From positions 1 to 64,000 of the forward strand of contig JAGLWT010000162.1 of assembly GCA_023133295.1 (NCBI GenBank): a stretch of 64,000 nt of DNA. The letters run 5' to 3'. This stretch comes from a bacterium (lineage in GTDB: Bacteria; AUK180). Positions 8,766 through 18,357 of this stretch are shown here, in pieces (the stretch's first letter is position 1; each line of letters starts with the position of its first letter). The translations under genes and the position numbers were made by a program. The notes under the pieces are model-generated. The model saw only the letters and a program-made list of their open reading frames with translations, had not been told where the DNA came from and ran no database searches.

Positions 8766-8855
8766 GTATCTGGTCTTTGCTTTTTACTTTTTTCTCCATT
8801 TCTAAACAGCCCTCACTTGTGAAATTATACCATAACTGTTTCAAGAGTCCAAACG
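8766..8855 (+). repeat. Dispersed approx 90-bp repeat copy (..TTTTTACTTTTTTCTCCATTTCTAAACAGCCCTCACTTG..ATACCATAAC..)
   Basis: Near-identical copies at 13416-13472 and 53606-53697, half copy at about 1879-1922. Confidence 0.8.
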
Positions 8856-8977
8856 GATAAGATTTGACCTGATTATGTTCATTAGATTCAAGTAATTCTC
8901 TACTAAGTAGCACCGTCCCCTATTACAGTTGACAAATAATGTATTTAAGATTAGAATTTACCGGAAGGGGTAAATAT

Positions 8978-10303
8978 ATGCCTGTAAGAAATGTAAAAGA
9001 GATGATTATTCTCCTGATACTTCTACTGAGCCTCCCTGCGGTGGTATTTGGTTTGTTCGACGAAACCAACGATTCCGCCGCAGATGGTCTGCCATATGAT
9101 CTGAGCGGATATTTCAGATCTTCGATATTCGGTTGGGAGGCTCCGGAAAACAACATTATTCAACTACAAAGTGCGTTCTGTGAAGTATCCATGAAGCTGA
9201 AAATAAAGAAGATGCCCTTCGGTGACGGTTTCTGTGAGCTCCGCGCCAATATGACGGTAGATAACGGCGAGTACTATACAGAAATGAACCTTAGGGAAGG
9301 TTATATCAATCTGTATCCGGGGAAATTCTCATTCCGTTTCGGTCATCAGATAGTTGTCTGGGGACGCGCCGACGGCTTCAATCCCACGGATAATATCACA
9401 CCGAGAGATATGTTGAGATTTTCTGCGGATGAGGACGATGTGCGGCTCGGGAACCTTCTTTTAAGGTCCTTCTATAACGCTCGGCCCTTCCGGATGGAGG
9501 CTATCTGGATACCACTTTACTGCTCTTCTACGCTACCCACGGATATCATCTCATTCCCTCCGGGAGTGACCTTTCAGGACCCTGAATATCCTCCTGGCGA
9601 ACTGAAAAACAGCGGATACGCCCTTAAGGTGAATCTCCTGACCTCAGCCGCAGACGGTTCCGTCTCATATTTTAATGGATTCAATCCTTCGCCGGGGATA
9701 GATATAATCGGGGAAACAGCCACGGGGATCATCGTGTCACCAAAGGCCTATCGAATACATGTCATCGGTGTTGACCTTTCAACAGTGATTGGCAGACTCT
9801 TCGGTTTTCGGGGAGAGTTCGCGTATAAAAAAGCGTATGAGCCCTTTGAGGCGAATATTCATATTCCTAATCCGGAGTTAAATTATGTATTCGGGGTCGA
9901 TAAAGAATATTTCGGAGTTTTCACGATCGTTTTTCAGTATATGGGGAAATATATCCTGGAATATACCGAACCTGTCCCGCCTGTGCTGCCCCAGGAAATG
10001 GCAGCGTATCAGATCCACCTGAAAAACCGTATGATCTCCCTGCAGCAGCATGAATATATGAATGCGGCATTCCTGAGGATAGGATTGAACCTTCTGTATG
10101 AAACGCTGAAACTGGAGTTTCTGGGGATGTACCGTCATACCACAGAGGAATCCTTTTCTCTGATGAGAATATCCTATGCCATCGCTGACGCTCTTGTCTG
10201 TACACTGGGGGTCAAAGTGTATTCAGGACCCGAAGATTCGCTGTACGGAACAATTGGTGATCATTTGAGTGCTCTGTATTTTGATATAAAAATATCATTT
10301 TAG
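8978..10303 (+). CDS. DUF1302-like outer membrane protein
   Basis: Signal peptide; FRFGHQIVVWGRADGFNPTDNITPRDMLRF; C-terminal F; ATG at 8978 preceded by GGAAGGGG. Confidence 0.7.
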   Translation: MPVRNVKEMIILLILLLSLPAVVFGLFDETNDSAADGLPYDLSGYFRSSIFGWEAPENNIIQLQSAFCEVSMKLKIKKMPFGDGFCELRANMTVDNGEYYTEMNLREGYINLYPGKFSFRFGHQIVVWGRADGFNPTDNITPRDMLRFSADEDDVRLGNLLLRSFYNARPFRMEAIWIPLYCSSTLPTDIISFPPGVTFQDPEYPPGELKNSGYALKVNLLTSAADGSVSYFNGFNPSPGIDIIGETATGIIVSPKAYRIHVIGVDLSTVIGRLFGFRGEFAYKKAYEPFEANIHIPNPELNYVFGVDKEYFGVFTIVFQYMGKYILEYTEPVPPVLPQEMAAYQIHLKNRMISLQQHEYMNAAFLRIGLNLLYETLKLEFLGMYRHTTEESFSLMRISYAIADALVCTLGVKVYSGPEDSLYGTIGDHLSALYFDIKISF

Positions 10304-10333
10304 GCATATTTGATGCGTGAAAAGTATAAATAA

Positions 10334-12619
10334 ATGAAAATACCCGATCTCATAATTAAATTCCGCCTTCTGATAATTATCGTATTTGTCATATCCGCCC
10401 TGGTACTCGGCGGCAATATCAGAAATGCCCAGATAGATCCGGACATTATCAACCAGATCCCCGAGGATATGCCATCAAGGGTCCGGACCGATAGGATCGA
10501 AGAGATCTTCGGAGGGATCGATATGTCGATGATACTGGTGAGCGCCGATGATGTGCTTGACGAAGACACTCTGAGATGGTTGAAGACTGTTTCAAAAAAG
10601 GTGAACCGCATCAAGGGGGTCGATAAAGTGCTTTCTCTGTTCGATCTTAAGAGCATAACCGGTGAAAACGGAGCAATGGTAGTAGAACCCGCCGTAATGA
10701 GAATCCCGAAAAACCGGGAGCGCCGTGAGGAGCTCAGAAAGGAATTGATCGAAAATGACATGGTTTTCGGCAGCGTAGTCTCCAAAGATTTCAAAACAAC
10801 ATGCATAATCGCACTTTTAAAAAATAACGCTTCCGATGAACTGATGGTATCTGAAATTCAAAGGATCATAGCCGAACATCCGTTCAAGGGCCGGATCGTA
10901 CTGGGTGGCCTGCCGAATACCAGGATGCAGGTAAGTAAGACGATCCAGCGTGATCTCCGGATGCTGATGCCTATAGGTCTTTTTATCATGCTCCTATTTT
11001 TGTATGCGTGTTTCAGACAGTTGAGAGGTGTCGTATTGCCTTTTCTTGTGGTGATCATGTCGATCATGGTCGCGCTTGGATTGATCCCGCTGCTGGGTTG
11101 GAAGATACAGGTCATCACGATCCTGCTGCCGATCATTTTAATAGCGATCGCTAATGATTACGGAATACATATGATCGCGAAATATCAGGAGCTGAACTTC
11201 AAAGGGAATACACTTAGCAAGGAACAACTGGCAAAAGACACTTTCAGTTCCCTGACCGTTCCTGTGCTTTTCACGGGCCTTACCACAGTAGGAGGGATGC
11301 TCTGTCTGCTGTGGCATATTGTCATTCCCGCGAAGAGACTGGGCATACTGGCCGCGGTCGGGATCACTTTCGCGCTCACAGCCAGCCTGTTCTTCGTCCC
11401 GGCGGTCCTATCCTATCTTCCCAAAACAAAGCAGATAGTAGATAAAGAAACGAAAGGCGGTAAAGGGCCCATCCTTGAACGACTGCTTCTTCATTTCAGT
11501 AATTTCGTATCGAGTAGATCAAAGACCGTGATAGGTGTCTCGGTGATATTATTTATTGCGGCTTCGATCGGGATCTTCTTTATTAAAATCGATACGGATC
11601 CCATGGACTTCTATCCTGAAAATTCCGAAGTGGTCAAGGCCGCGGAGATCATCAACAAAGAATTCGGTGGCATACACAATATCTCGGTTATGTACAAAGG
11701 GGATATCAAGGATCCAGCATTAATGAAAAAAATGGATGCCCTGGAAAAGAAGATGCAGGGAATTCCTGAGGTGGGCATCACCCAGTCGCTCGCCAAGGTC
11801 ATCCGTACAATGAGCCGGGCTCTGAACAACGAGGGGGATAAGGATTATGATTCCATTCCGGATTCGAGAAATGCGATCGCGCAATACCTTGAGCTGTATT
11901 CAATGAGTGGAGACCCTGAGGACTTTGAGAAAATAGTGGATTTTCCGTATGAACATGCCCTGGTCACCGCCCGGATAAAAACAACAAGTACGCCCAAGAT
12001 AAGCAGGATACAGCGTGAAATTGAAGAATTTGTCAAAGGTGATGAACATGTGGAGCTTATAGGCGGCTTCGGGACTATCCTGGCATCTCTGGCCAGGCAG
12101 ATAGTGAACGGTCAGCTGATCTCACTCGGTATCGCGATCCTTATGATCGGACTGCTGATAATGCTCCTTTTCAGATCGGTCATTGCAGGCCTGCTGTCGG
12201 CCATTCCCCTGGCGATCTCCGTGGTGCTTCTCTTCGGTCTGATGGGAATTTTCGGGATAACGCTGAATATGGCTACCGTAATGATCTCTTCAATAATGAT
12301 AGGTGTCGGAGTTGACTACACCATCCATTTCCTCTGGAGGTACAGAAAGGAAAGAAGAGGCGCCCTGGCCCCTGAAGCCGCTGTCCGGAAAACGCTGACG
12401 ACAACCGGGAGGGGAATAATCTTCAATGCGTTTTCAGTCATAGTAGGTTTTGTGGTGCTTTTTATTTCGGGTTTTCTCCCGGTGAAATTTTTTGGTTTCC
12501 TGGTCACTGTCTCGATCTTTTCGTGCCTTTTGGGCGCTCTGATACTTATCCCGTCACTCTGTCTTTTACTGAGACCTCGTTTTTTAGAACCTTTAACAGG
12601 AGAAAATCATGAAACATAA
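10334..12619 (+). CDS. RND superfamily exporter (MMPL/HpnN-like)
   Basis: Two 6-TM repeats, GVGVDYTIHFLWRY and IANDYGIHMIAKYQEL motifs. Confidence 0.92.
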   Translation: MKIPDLIIKFRLLIIIVFVISALVLGGNIRNAQIDPDIINQIPEDMPSRVRTDRIEEIFGGIDMSMILVSADDVLDEDTLRWLKTVSKKVNRIKGVDKVLSLFDLKSITGENGAMVVEPAVMRIPKNRERREELRKELIENDMVFGSVVSKDFKTTCIIALLKNNASDELMVSEIQRIIAEHPFKGRIVLGGLPNTRMQVSKTIQRDLRMLMPIGLFIMLLFLYACFRQLRGVVLPFLVVIMSIMVALGLIPLLGWKIQVITILLPIILIAIANDYGIHMIAKYQELNFKGNTLSKEQLAKDTFSSLTVPVLFTGLTTVGGMLCLLWHIVIPAKRLGILAAVGITFALTASLFFVPAVLSYLPKTKQIVDKETKGGKGPILERLLLHFSNFVSSRSKTVIGVSVILFIAASIGIFFIKIDTDPMDFYPENSEVVKAAEIINKEFGGIHNISVMYKGDIKDPALMKKMDALEKKMQGIPEVGITQSLAKVIRTMSRALNNEGDKDYDSIPDSRNAIAQYLELYSMSGDPEDFEKIVDFPYEHALVTARIKTTSTPKISRIQREIEEFVKGDEHVELIGGFGTILASLARQIVNGQLISLGIAILMIGLLIMLLFRSVIAGLLSAIPLAISVVLLFGLMGIFGITLNMATVMISSIMIGVGVDYTIHFLWRYRKERRGALAPEAAVRKTLTTTGRGIIFNAFSVIVGFVVLFISGFLPVKFFGFLVTVSIFSCLLGALILIPSLCLLLRPRFLEPLTGENHET

Positions 12620-13403
12620 GAAGGTAATCGCAGGCATCCTTTTAATAACACTGATCCCTTTGCTTTCTGCTGAGAATACATTGAGCGCAAGACAGATCGT
12701 AGAGCAGGCTTATGAAGTGATAAAACTCAGTGGTATCGAAGCGGTATCCGAAATGACCATCATTGACAAAAAGGGAAATAAGAGGGTTCGCGAGGTGGCT
12801 CAGGTATCGAAACTTTGTGACGGAGGCAATACCGAGAAGCGGCTTATAAGATTTCTATCACCGGCAGATGTAAAGGGAACCAGCTTATTAACCTTCGATT
12901 ATGAGGACAAACCGGATGATATTTGGCTTTTTATGCCGGCCTTACGGAAAACAAGAAGAATAGTCAGCAGTGAAAAGTCAAAAAGATTCATGGGATCGGA
13001 ATTCTCCTACGCGGATATGTCCCCTCCTCCCCTGGATGATTTTAAGTTCATCTTACTCGGGGAAGAGAATGTGGGGGAAATTCCCTGCTGGAAGATCGAG
13101 ATCGTTCCGGTGACCGAGGACATCGAGTATGAGAACGGCTTTTCAAAAAAGATCTCGTATTTCGGAAAAGAAGATCTTGTTATCCGAAAGTCGCTCTATT
13201 ACGATACGGATGAGGAGCTTGAAAAAACACTGATTGTTAAGAAGATTCAGGAAGTAGACACCGTGAACCACAAATACAGACCTGTCCATATGGTAATGGA
13301 AAATATACAAAACGGCCGCAGTTCCATTCTGATGATCAAGCAGATCAAATTCAATCCTGAAGTGAAGGATGAATATTTTTCAATCGAATATCTTGAAAGG
13401 TGA
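12609..13403 (+). CDS. Outer membrane lipoprotein-sorting protein (LolA-like)
   Basis: RFLSPADVKGTSLLTFDYEDKPDDIWLFMPALRKTRRIVSSEKSKRFMGSEFSYADM. Confidence 0.9.
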   Translation: MKHKKVIAGILLITLIPLLSAENTLSARQIVEQAYEVIKLSGIEAVSEMTIIDKKGNKRVREVAQVSKLCDGGNTEKRLIRFLSPADVKGTSLLTFDYEDKPDDIWLFMPALRKTRRIVSSEKSKRFMGSEFSYADMSPPPLDDFKFILLGEENVGEIPCWKIEIVPVTEDIEYENGFSKKISYFGKEDLVIRKSLYYDTDEELEKTLIVKKIQEVDTVNHKYRPVHMVMENIQNGRSSILMIKQIKFNPEVKDEYFSIEYLER

Positions 13404-13415
13404 TCACAACAAACA

Positions 13416-13472
13416 AAGGTACCCGATCTTCACTTTTTACTTTTCTCTCCATTTTTAAACAGCCCTCACCTG
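13416..13472 (+). repeat. Dispersed repeat copy (..CTCCATTTTTAAACAGCCCTCACC..)
   Basis: Matches 8766-8822 and 53606-53663. Confidence 0.8.
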
Positions 13473-13476
13473 CAAT

Positions 13477-13644
13477 AATGGGGACGGTGGTTGAATGTGT
13501 TGAATCAAGGGGGACGATGTCCAATATTACGATACTTATGAGAGATACGAAGTATTCTTGCTGATTTACCTAAATATTATAATAATTTCAAAGATATTCG
13601 AGGAAAACTGTTTTCATTCAACAAATTCAACCACCGTCCCCATT
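13477..13644. mobile_element. 168-bp miniature inverted-repeat (REPIN/MITE-like) element
   Basis: 29-nt terminal arms AATGGGGACGGTGGTTGAATGTGTTGAAT and ATTCAACAAATTCAACCACCGTCCCCATT, complementary with one mismatch. Confidence 0.75.
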
Positions 13645-13686
13645 CCTATCTTATTGTATTTGCGTATTTGGTTAAATACGGAACAG

Positions 13687-13995
13687 CTATTCTAAGGGAT
13701 CCCTTTCTATACACTTCAAACCATCCTCTATTAATTTACCAAGACATTTCTTTTTGACCTTGTAGAAAACATTGTTATTTTCCGTTCTATAAGCCAGAAT
13801 ATCAAGTTCATGCAAAAATCTCAAATGTCGAGATACCGTGGACATACTCTTCCCTGCCATTTCAGCAAGAGATGTTACATTTACTTCACCATGTAATAAA
13901 TAACGGATAATTTTATACCTTGTAGCATTTCCCAGCATCTTGAAAAGCTGAATGACTCTTTTTTCCTGATCGTTAAGCATATCCCCTCCCTGCAT
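13687..13995 (-). CDS. ArsR-family transcriptional regulator
   Basis: KMLGNATRYKIIRYLLHGEVNVTSLAEMAGKSMSTVSRHLRFLHELDILAYRTENNNVFYKVKK. Confidence 0.92.
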   Translation of the reverse strand: MQGGDMLNDQEKRVIQLFKMLGNATRYKIIRYLLHGEVNVTSLAEMAGKSMSTVSRHLRFLHELDILAYRTENNNVFYKVKKKCLGKLIEDGLKCIERDPLE

Positions 13996-14032
13996 TCAGC
14001 AACTCGGCTGAACACGATTTTTCTTTCATATT

Positions 14033-14096
14033 ATTTCACTTCCGTATTTAACCAAATACGCAACTACTATTTTCACAATTATAAATCTGTCATCCA
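14033..14096 (+). repeat. 64-bp perfect repeat, copy 2, upstream of the ArsR gene
   Basis: Identical to 7990-8053; palindrome CGTATTT-AACC-AAATACG at 14043-14060. Confidence 0.9.
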
Positions 14097-14233
14097 AGCA
14101 CTTGGTCTTTCTGACTTTTTTCACCATTTCCCATCATTATTCATTGTATTTACCTACTTGTTCCACTGGAACACTTGTCCCTTGTGCACTTGTCCCTTGT
14201 GCTCTGCGAAGCGTAACCTTGAACTTGCGAGCA

Positions 14234-15097
14234 TTATTTCTTTTCTAATTTCCCGGAGATGCCCTGCGTAGCTTTGATCAGAAGGTCTTGTACTTCCTGG
14301 TCATATTGGTCAAGCGGTTCAAATTGCGCGGCTTCATAATGCTTCAAAATATATTCTTCCGGGAAAGTTCCATACCCCTCATCTCCCCATTCCTCTCCCC
14401 ACGAATTTCTGAATGTGAAAGTTTTTGCCTTTTCATTATAGCCCACAAGAAGTATAACATGACCCATTGCAGCTTTTACCTCTTCATCGATGAGCATCCT
14501 TATCACTCCGGTTTTATTGTCTACCGCATCAGGACTCCAGAGGATATTGAACACAACAGGTTTTGCCTCTCGGAGAATGAAATCTTTTACATCTTCTTTT
14601 TCAATATAAATGGGCTCTATTGTGAAGGGGATCGTATTTGCGTTTATAGGAGGTATTCCGGTAAAGTTCTCCATCACGGGTTTTCCTTCTATATACCGGC
14701 ATCGCGTATCGCTTTTCACCTCCCAACTCTCGATCTCGTACGGCCACTGAGATTCTTCCATACAACCGTATTTATAACCCTCTACGGCAAGATATCCCGC
14801 TAAGCCGTCGATGCCGGTGTAAGTATCCCTGATGTACCCTTCCGTTAAAGCATATGTCTTTGAGCACCAGTAATTATAATTTTCTGAAAGGTCAAGTTCC
14901 TTCCCTGTTTCCATTTTGATAAGGTATTCCATCAATGCTGTTGCGGCAAGTACGTTGCATGTATTGCGTCTGCCTTGATGCTTGACCTTTGACAGTTGCG
15001 ACTTCAAGTCTTCAGCCTTTCCCTTTTTCCCACAGCCAACCCAACCGACAAGCACGACAAGAACCATAATAATTGTGATCTGAATATATTTTTTCAT
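14234..15097 (-). CDS. Papain-like (C1 family) cysteine peptidase, likely lipoprotein
   Basis: VKHQGRRNTCNVLAATALMEYL, MGHVILLVGYN, FRNSWGEEWGDEGYGTFPEEYI; candidate lipobox VGWVGC after MKKYIQITIIMVLVVL. Confidence 0.85.
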   Translation of the reverse strand: MKKYIQITIIMVLVVLVGWVGCGKKGKAEDLKSQLSKVKHQGRRNTCNVLAATALMEYLIKMETGKELDLSENYNYWCSKTYALTEGYIRDTYTGIDGLAGYLAVEGYKYGCMEESQWPYEIESWEVKSDTRCRYIEGKPVMENFTGIPPINANTIPFTIEPIYIEKEDVKDFILREAKPVVFNILWSPDAVDNKTGVIRMLIDEEVKAAMGHVILLVGYNEKAKTFTFRNSWGEEWGDEGYGTFPEEYILKHYEAAQFEPLDQYDQEVQDLLIKATQGISGKLEKK

Positions 15098-15130
15098 AAT
15101 GTATTTGCCAGCCATTTCCAATTACTCAAT

Positions 15131-15262
15131 TTTGCAACTTTCGCAACGATCGTCCCCGAAGTCCCGGTATAGTATACCATACATTGATTGAGAAGCAATT
15201 CATTCCTAGTTCAACGTGCAACGATCTTATACTTTTGCAACAAATGCAACAACCGTCCCCGA
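15131..15262 (+). repeat. Two direct copies of the TTTGCAAC-tt-TCGCAAC..CGTCCCC arm
   Basis: 15131-15159 TTTGCAACTTTCGCAACGATCGTCCCCGA and 15233-15262 TTTTGCAACAAATGCAACAACCGTCCCCGA. Confidence 0.75.
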
Positions 15263-16294
15263 GATTTCGGCGATTTTGCCAAACGCTTTGCCCTATTCTG
15301 TGACTCAAACAACGTCAGATTATACAAGATTAATCCCTTAAAGGCAAAAAGGCTCAAAGAGAGCATAACAGTTGAGAAATCAGATCACATAGATGCAAGG
15401 GTTGCAGCATTGATGCCGTTCAACAACGAGGATATCCACAAGATGCGGATATCGCTGCGATCTGAAGGCTTGAAGAAGCTGTCGCGGGAGTACGAAAGGA
15501 TCGCCAATGATTCAGCATCATACAAAAACCGTCTGCATGCTCACTTGAATCAGAATTACGGACAGATGTACAAGAAGTTCTTCAAGAAGTTCAGCAGCTG
15601 TGCGCTTCACTTTTTCATTGAGTATTCCGATCCGGGAAAGCTTGCTTCGGCATCAATTGATGAGACACACGAGGTCCTTAAGCGTTCTGGGTCGAGGTAT
15701 TACATTGGCAGAAACGGTCTCAAGAAGGCGAAGGAGATCAAAAGTATCATTTCAAAAGAATGTCCTGAAAGTTATGAATATTACACAGAAGCCACATCGG
15801 GGATCATCAGTGCGACAGCAGGTATCATCATGCAACTTGAGCTTCAGAAAGGACATCTCAGCAAGACTATGTCTGAGTACACGGAGAAATACTATCCTGG
15901 GTATCTGGAAAAGTTCAAGATGAAATTTTCTTCTTTTGGAGTTGTTCAGCTGGCGCAACTTCTTGGAGAGATCGGGCCGGTCTCAAAATATGAGAACGAT
16001 GGCCATCTGGCATCTTATGCCGGACAAGCATCAAGAAACATGCAATCGGCTGAGAAAACAAAAAGGGTGAGAAGAAAAGGCTACAACAGGAGCCTGGCAC
16101 GGGTTGTACATGGTGTTGCACTGAACAACACAATGAAAAACTGCTGCTTCCATGAATACTACAAAGAAAAGAAAAAGAAATTCGCAAAGAAACTCAGGGC
16201 TTTAAAATCGGTCAAAAGAGTTGTCTGCAAGATCATATTTGAGGTCCTGAAAGAGATTGAAGAAGTCGTTGAAAGGAGGAAAAATGTCGCTTAA
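15262..16294 (+). pseudogene. IS110-family transposase, 5'-truncated (ORF called 15188-16294)
   Basis: VEKSDHIDARVAALM (DEDD domain) and C-terminal Tnp_20-like LGEIGPVSKYENDGHLASYAGQASR..RVRRKGYNRSLARVVHGVA; the usual N-terminal GIDVSK segment is missing and replaced by repeat sequence. Confidence 0.85.
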
Positions 16295-16361
16295 ATATTA
16301 TTTTCAAAAATTCAAGTTGACAAAATCATTCGTCCCTGATTTACCCCTCATATTTTGAAGT

Positions 16362-16826
16362 TTAGTCAAAACTATATGCATTCTCGCCTGAATAAAAGTA
16401 TACACCGTTCTTTTCTTTAAATATCAATGCTGTACCTATCGGGAAATTGAAAAATACCCCTAAATATATCGCCTTATCTGGATTAGGGTAGAAATAGATT
16501 TCATCTGAATATTCAATATAATATGCTTTTTTCTCATTTACTTCCCCGGCTAAAAGGTTTACCATAGGATTTGTAGCCGAAGTGCCATACTTCAATTGTT
16601 GTTTTGAGAATTTTAGAAAAGCAGTTTCTGTAAGGTAAGACTTGCAGTCAGAAATTGAATCGCTGTTGTAGATTTTCATATATGTAGAACATAACTGCCG
16701 AAACTTCTCTTGCTCAAGAAATTTATTAGAAGTTATTCGGTATTCCAATCCAACATGTAATAGAAAGATACATAGGATAATTAATCCAATCACTAGTCCG
16801 ACTTTGATTATTTTACTTCTCATCAT
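16362..16826 (-). CDS. Putative immunity protein B2 (N-terminal TM plus periplasmic domain)
   Basis: Paralog of 18358-18840 (YRITSNKFLEQ, SYLTETA, KAYYIEYSDEIYFYPNP, GVYFYSG); overlaps RHS tip B2 by 14 bp. Confidence 0.7.
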   Translation of the reverse strand: MMRSKIIKVGLVIGLIILCIFLLHVGLEYRITSNKFLEQEKFRQLCSTYMKIYNSDSISDCKSYLTETAFLKFSKQQLKYGTSATNPMVNLLAGEVNEKKAYYIEYSDEIYFYPNPDKAIYLGVFFNFPIGTALIFKEKNGVYFYSGENAYSFD

Positions 16827-18306
16827 AATATGTCTCCTTACTATTATCTATTTGATAAAAATCATATCCTCCGATATTCCCTTCTGTAATACTTTTCATT
16901 GATTCTTCGTACTCTTTTACAGCTTGCTTATATGCTTTTCTTACGTCCTCTAGTTTTGCGTCTTGACTTGGGGCCAACTCCTCCATTCTGGCTCCAAGAA
17001 AATTATTCTTCATATCGAGAATTCTCCTTGGTAGTCCTGAGAAGAAAGATCTGCAATCATGTTTTATACTGCCACTCATATGAGCCATTGCCAACCCTTG
17101 CTGCAATTTAGCATACTTCATAAGATTCCTCGGATTCTTATAATCCTCATACTCTTCTCTTAAATCATCTGGTGTCAAATTCTTTTCCCATTCCTCATAC
17201 TTAAGTCCATATTCAATTGTCGCTTGAAGGATAGATTTCTCCTTCAAATCAGAAATAGTAATTGTAGTTTCAAAAATCGTCCAAAAAACGGATTTAATTT
17301 TAATTTCTCCCTTACCTTCGTTCTTTGCATCTTTAATTTGTTGGTATATGCGACTACATGTAATCGCATGATTAGGATTTCTTAAGTGCTCATTAAACTC
17401 CTTTAATTTGAATTGCTCATCTGACACGAATCCATCTAAATCAATGTATCTCAATGGATTATTAAAATTGAAATGATACCTACTTACACTCTGAGTTTTT
17501 TCTATTTTTCCCCCTAATAAATCTTTTGACACCCACCGTCCCAACTGGGGGTTGTAATAACGGGCACCGTAGTAGTATAATCCAATTTCACTGTCAAAGG
17601 GTTTTCCAGTGTACTTGTATTGAGAGGTTGGAGGTTGGAGGTTAGAGGTTAGGGACCATTCGTAATAAGTGTTGCCGAACTCGTCGTATTTGGTTAGCAT
17701 TGTCGGATTGCCGTCTATATCGGTGAGAAGTGAGTTTGAGCCGAGTATATCGGAAAGGTAGTATGTCTTCTCTTCTACTGTCGTTCCCGGAGTTTCTCCT
17801 TCTTTTACTGTTATCCCCATAATCCTTTTTCCATTTCCGAAGACATAGGAGGATGATAGATGATAGATGTTAGATGATAGATCAAGAGAATGCTCCTCAA
17901 CGACTTCTCCGAAGCTGTTGCGAACATAAAGGATTTGCGATTCTATTTTTACAGCATCATCCTTTTTTGTTGATACTTTTTTACTGATACGCTGCCCGTC
18001 GCCATTGTATGCGAAATTCACCGTGAAAATTTTGTCGTCACGATCAATGGATACGCTCATCAAGCGGTTCTCATAATCCCAAGTGAAGTCCTTCCTGTAA
18101 TTATTTGTTTCTTCCGTGTCAATAGCTTTGTAATCGTTCTCGTTGATTAGATTTCCATTCTCATCATAAATGAGGTCCGTATGTCCAATACCGTTTGAGA
18201 TGATCTTATCAAGCTGATTGGAATCAGTTGCGATTGTATAGTCGAAATTCCCCTGATCCTGTCTCATTTTCAATCTATTCCCGGCTTCATCATAGAAATT
18301 ATCCAA
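16813..18306 (-). CDS. Orphan RHS core plus C-terminal toxin tip (family B2)
   Basis: RHS core TGKPFDSEIGLYYYGARYYNPQLGRWVSKDLLGG..NNPLRYIDLDG followed by about 205-aa tip. Confidence 0.9.
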   Translation of the reverse strand: MDNFYDEAGNRLKMRQDQGNFDYTIATDSNQLDKIISNGIGHTDLIYDENGNLINENDYKAIDTEETNNYRKDFTWDYENRLMSVSIDRDDKIFTVNFAYNGDGQRISKKVSTKKDDAVKIESQILYVRNSFGEVVEEHSLDLSSNIYHLSSSYVFGNGKRIMGITVKEGETPGTTVEEKTYYLSDILGSNSLLTDIDGNPTMLTKYDEFGNTYYEWSLTSNLQPPTSQYKYTGKPFDSEIGLYYYGARYYNPQLGRWVSKDLLGGKIEKTQSVSRYHFNFNNPLRYIDLDGFVSDEQFKLKEFNEHLRNPNHAITCSRIYQQIKDAKNEGKGEIKIKSVFWTIFETTITISDLKEKSILQATIEYGLKYEEWEKNLTPDDLREEYEDYKNPRNLMKYAKLQQGLAMAHMSGSIKHDCRSFFSGLPRRILDMKNNFLGARMEELAPSQDAKLEDVRKAYKQAVKEYEESMKSITEGNIGGYDFYQIDNSKETYYDEK

Positions 18307-18357
18307 AACACATTTTCGAATTTGGAATTTGATTGCTTACCTTCACTTTACATATTC

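Noticed and set aside
13687-13995. ArsR gene as the antitoxin of a TA pair
   Set aside because: No adjacent small toxin ORF; the nearest genes are a peptidase and repeat DNA
14288-14803. 171-aa + strand ORF antisense to the C1 peptidase
   Set aside because: Shadow ORF; the minus-strand peptidase has full family motifs
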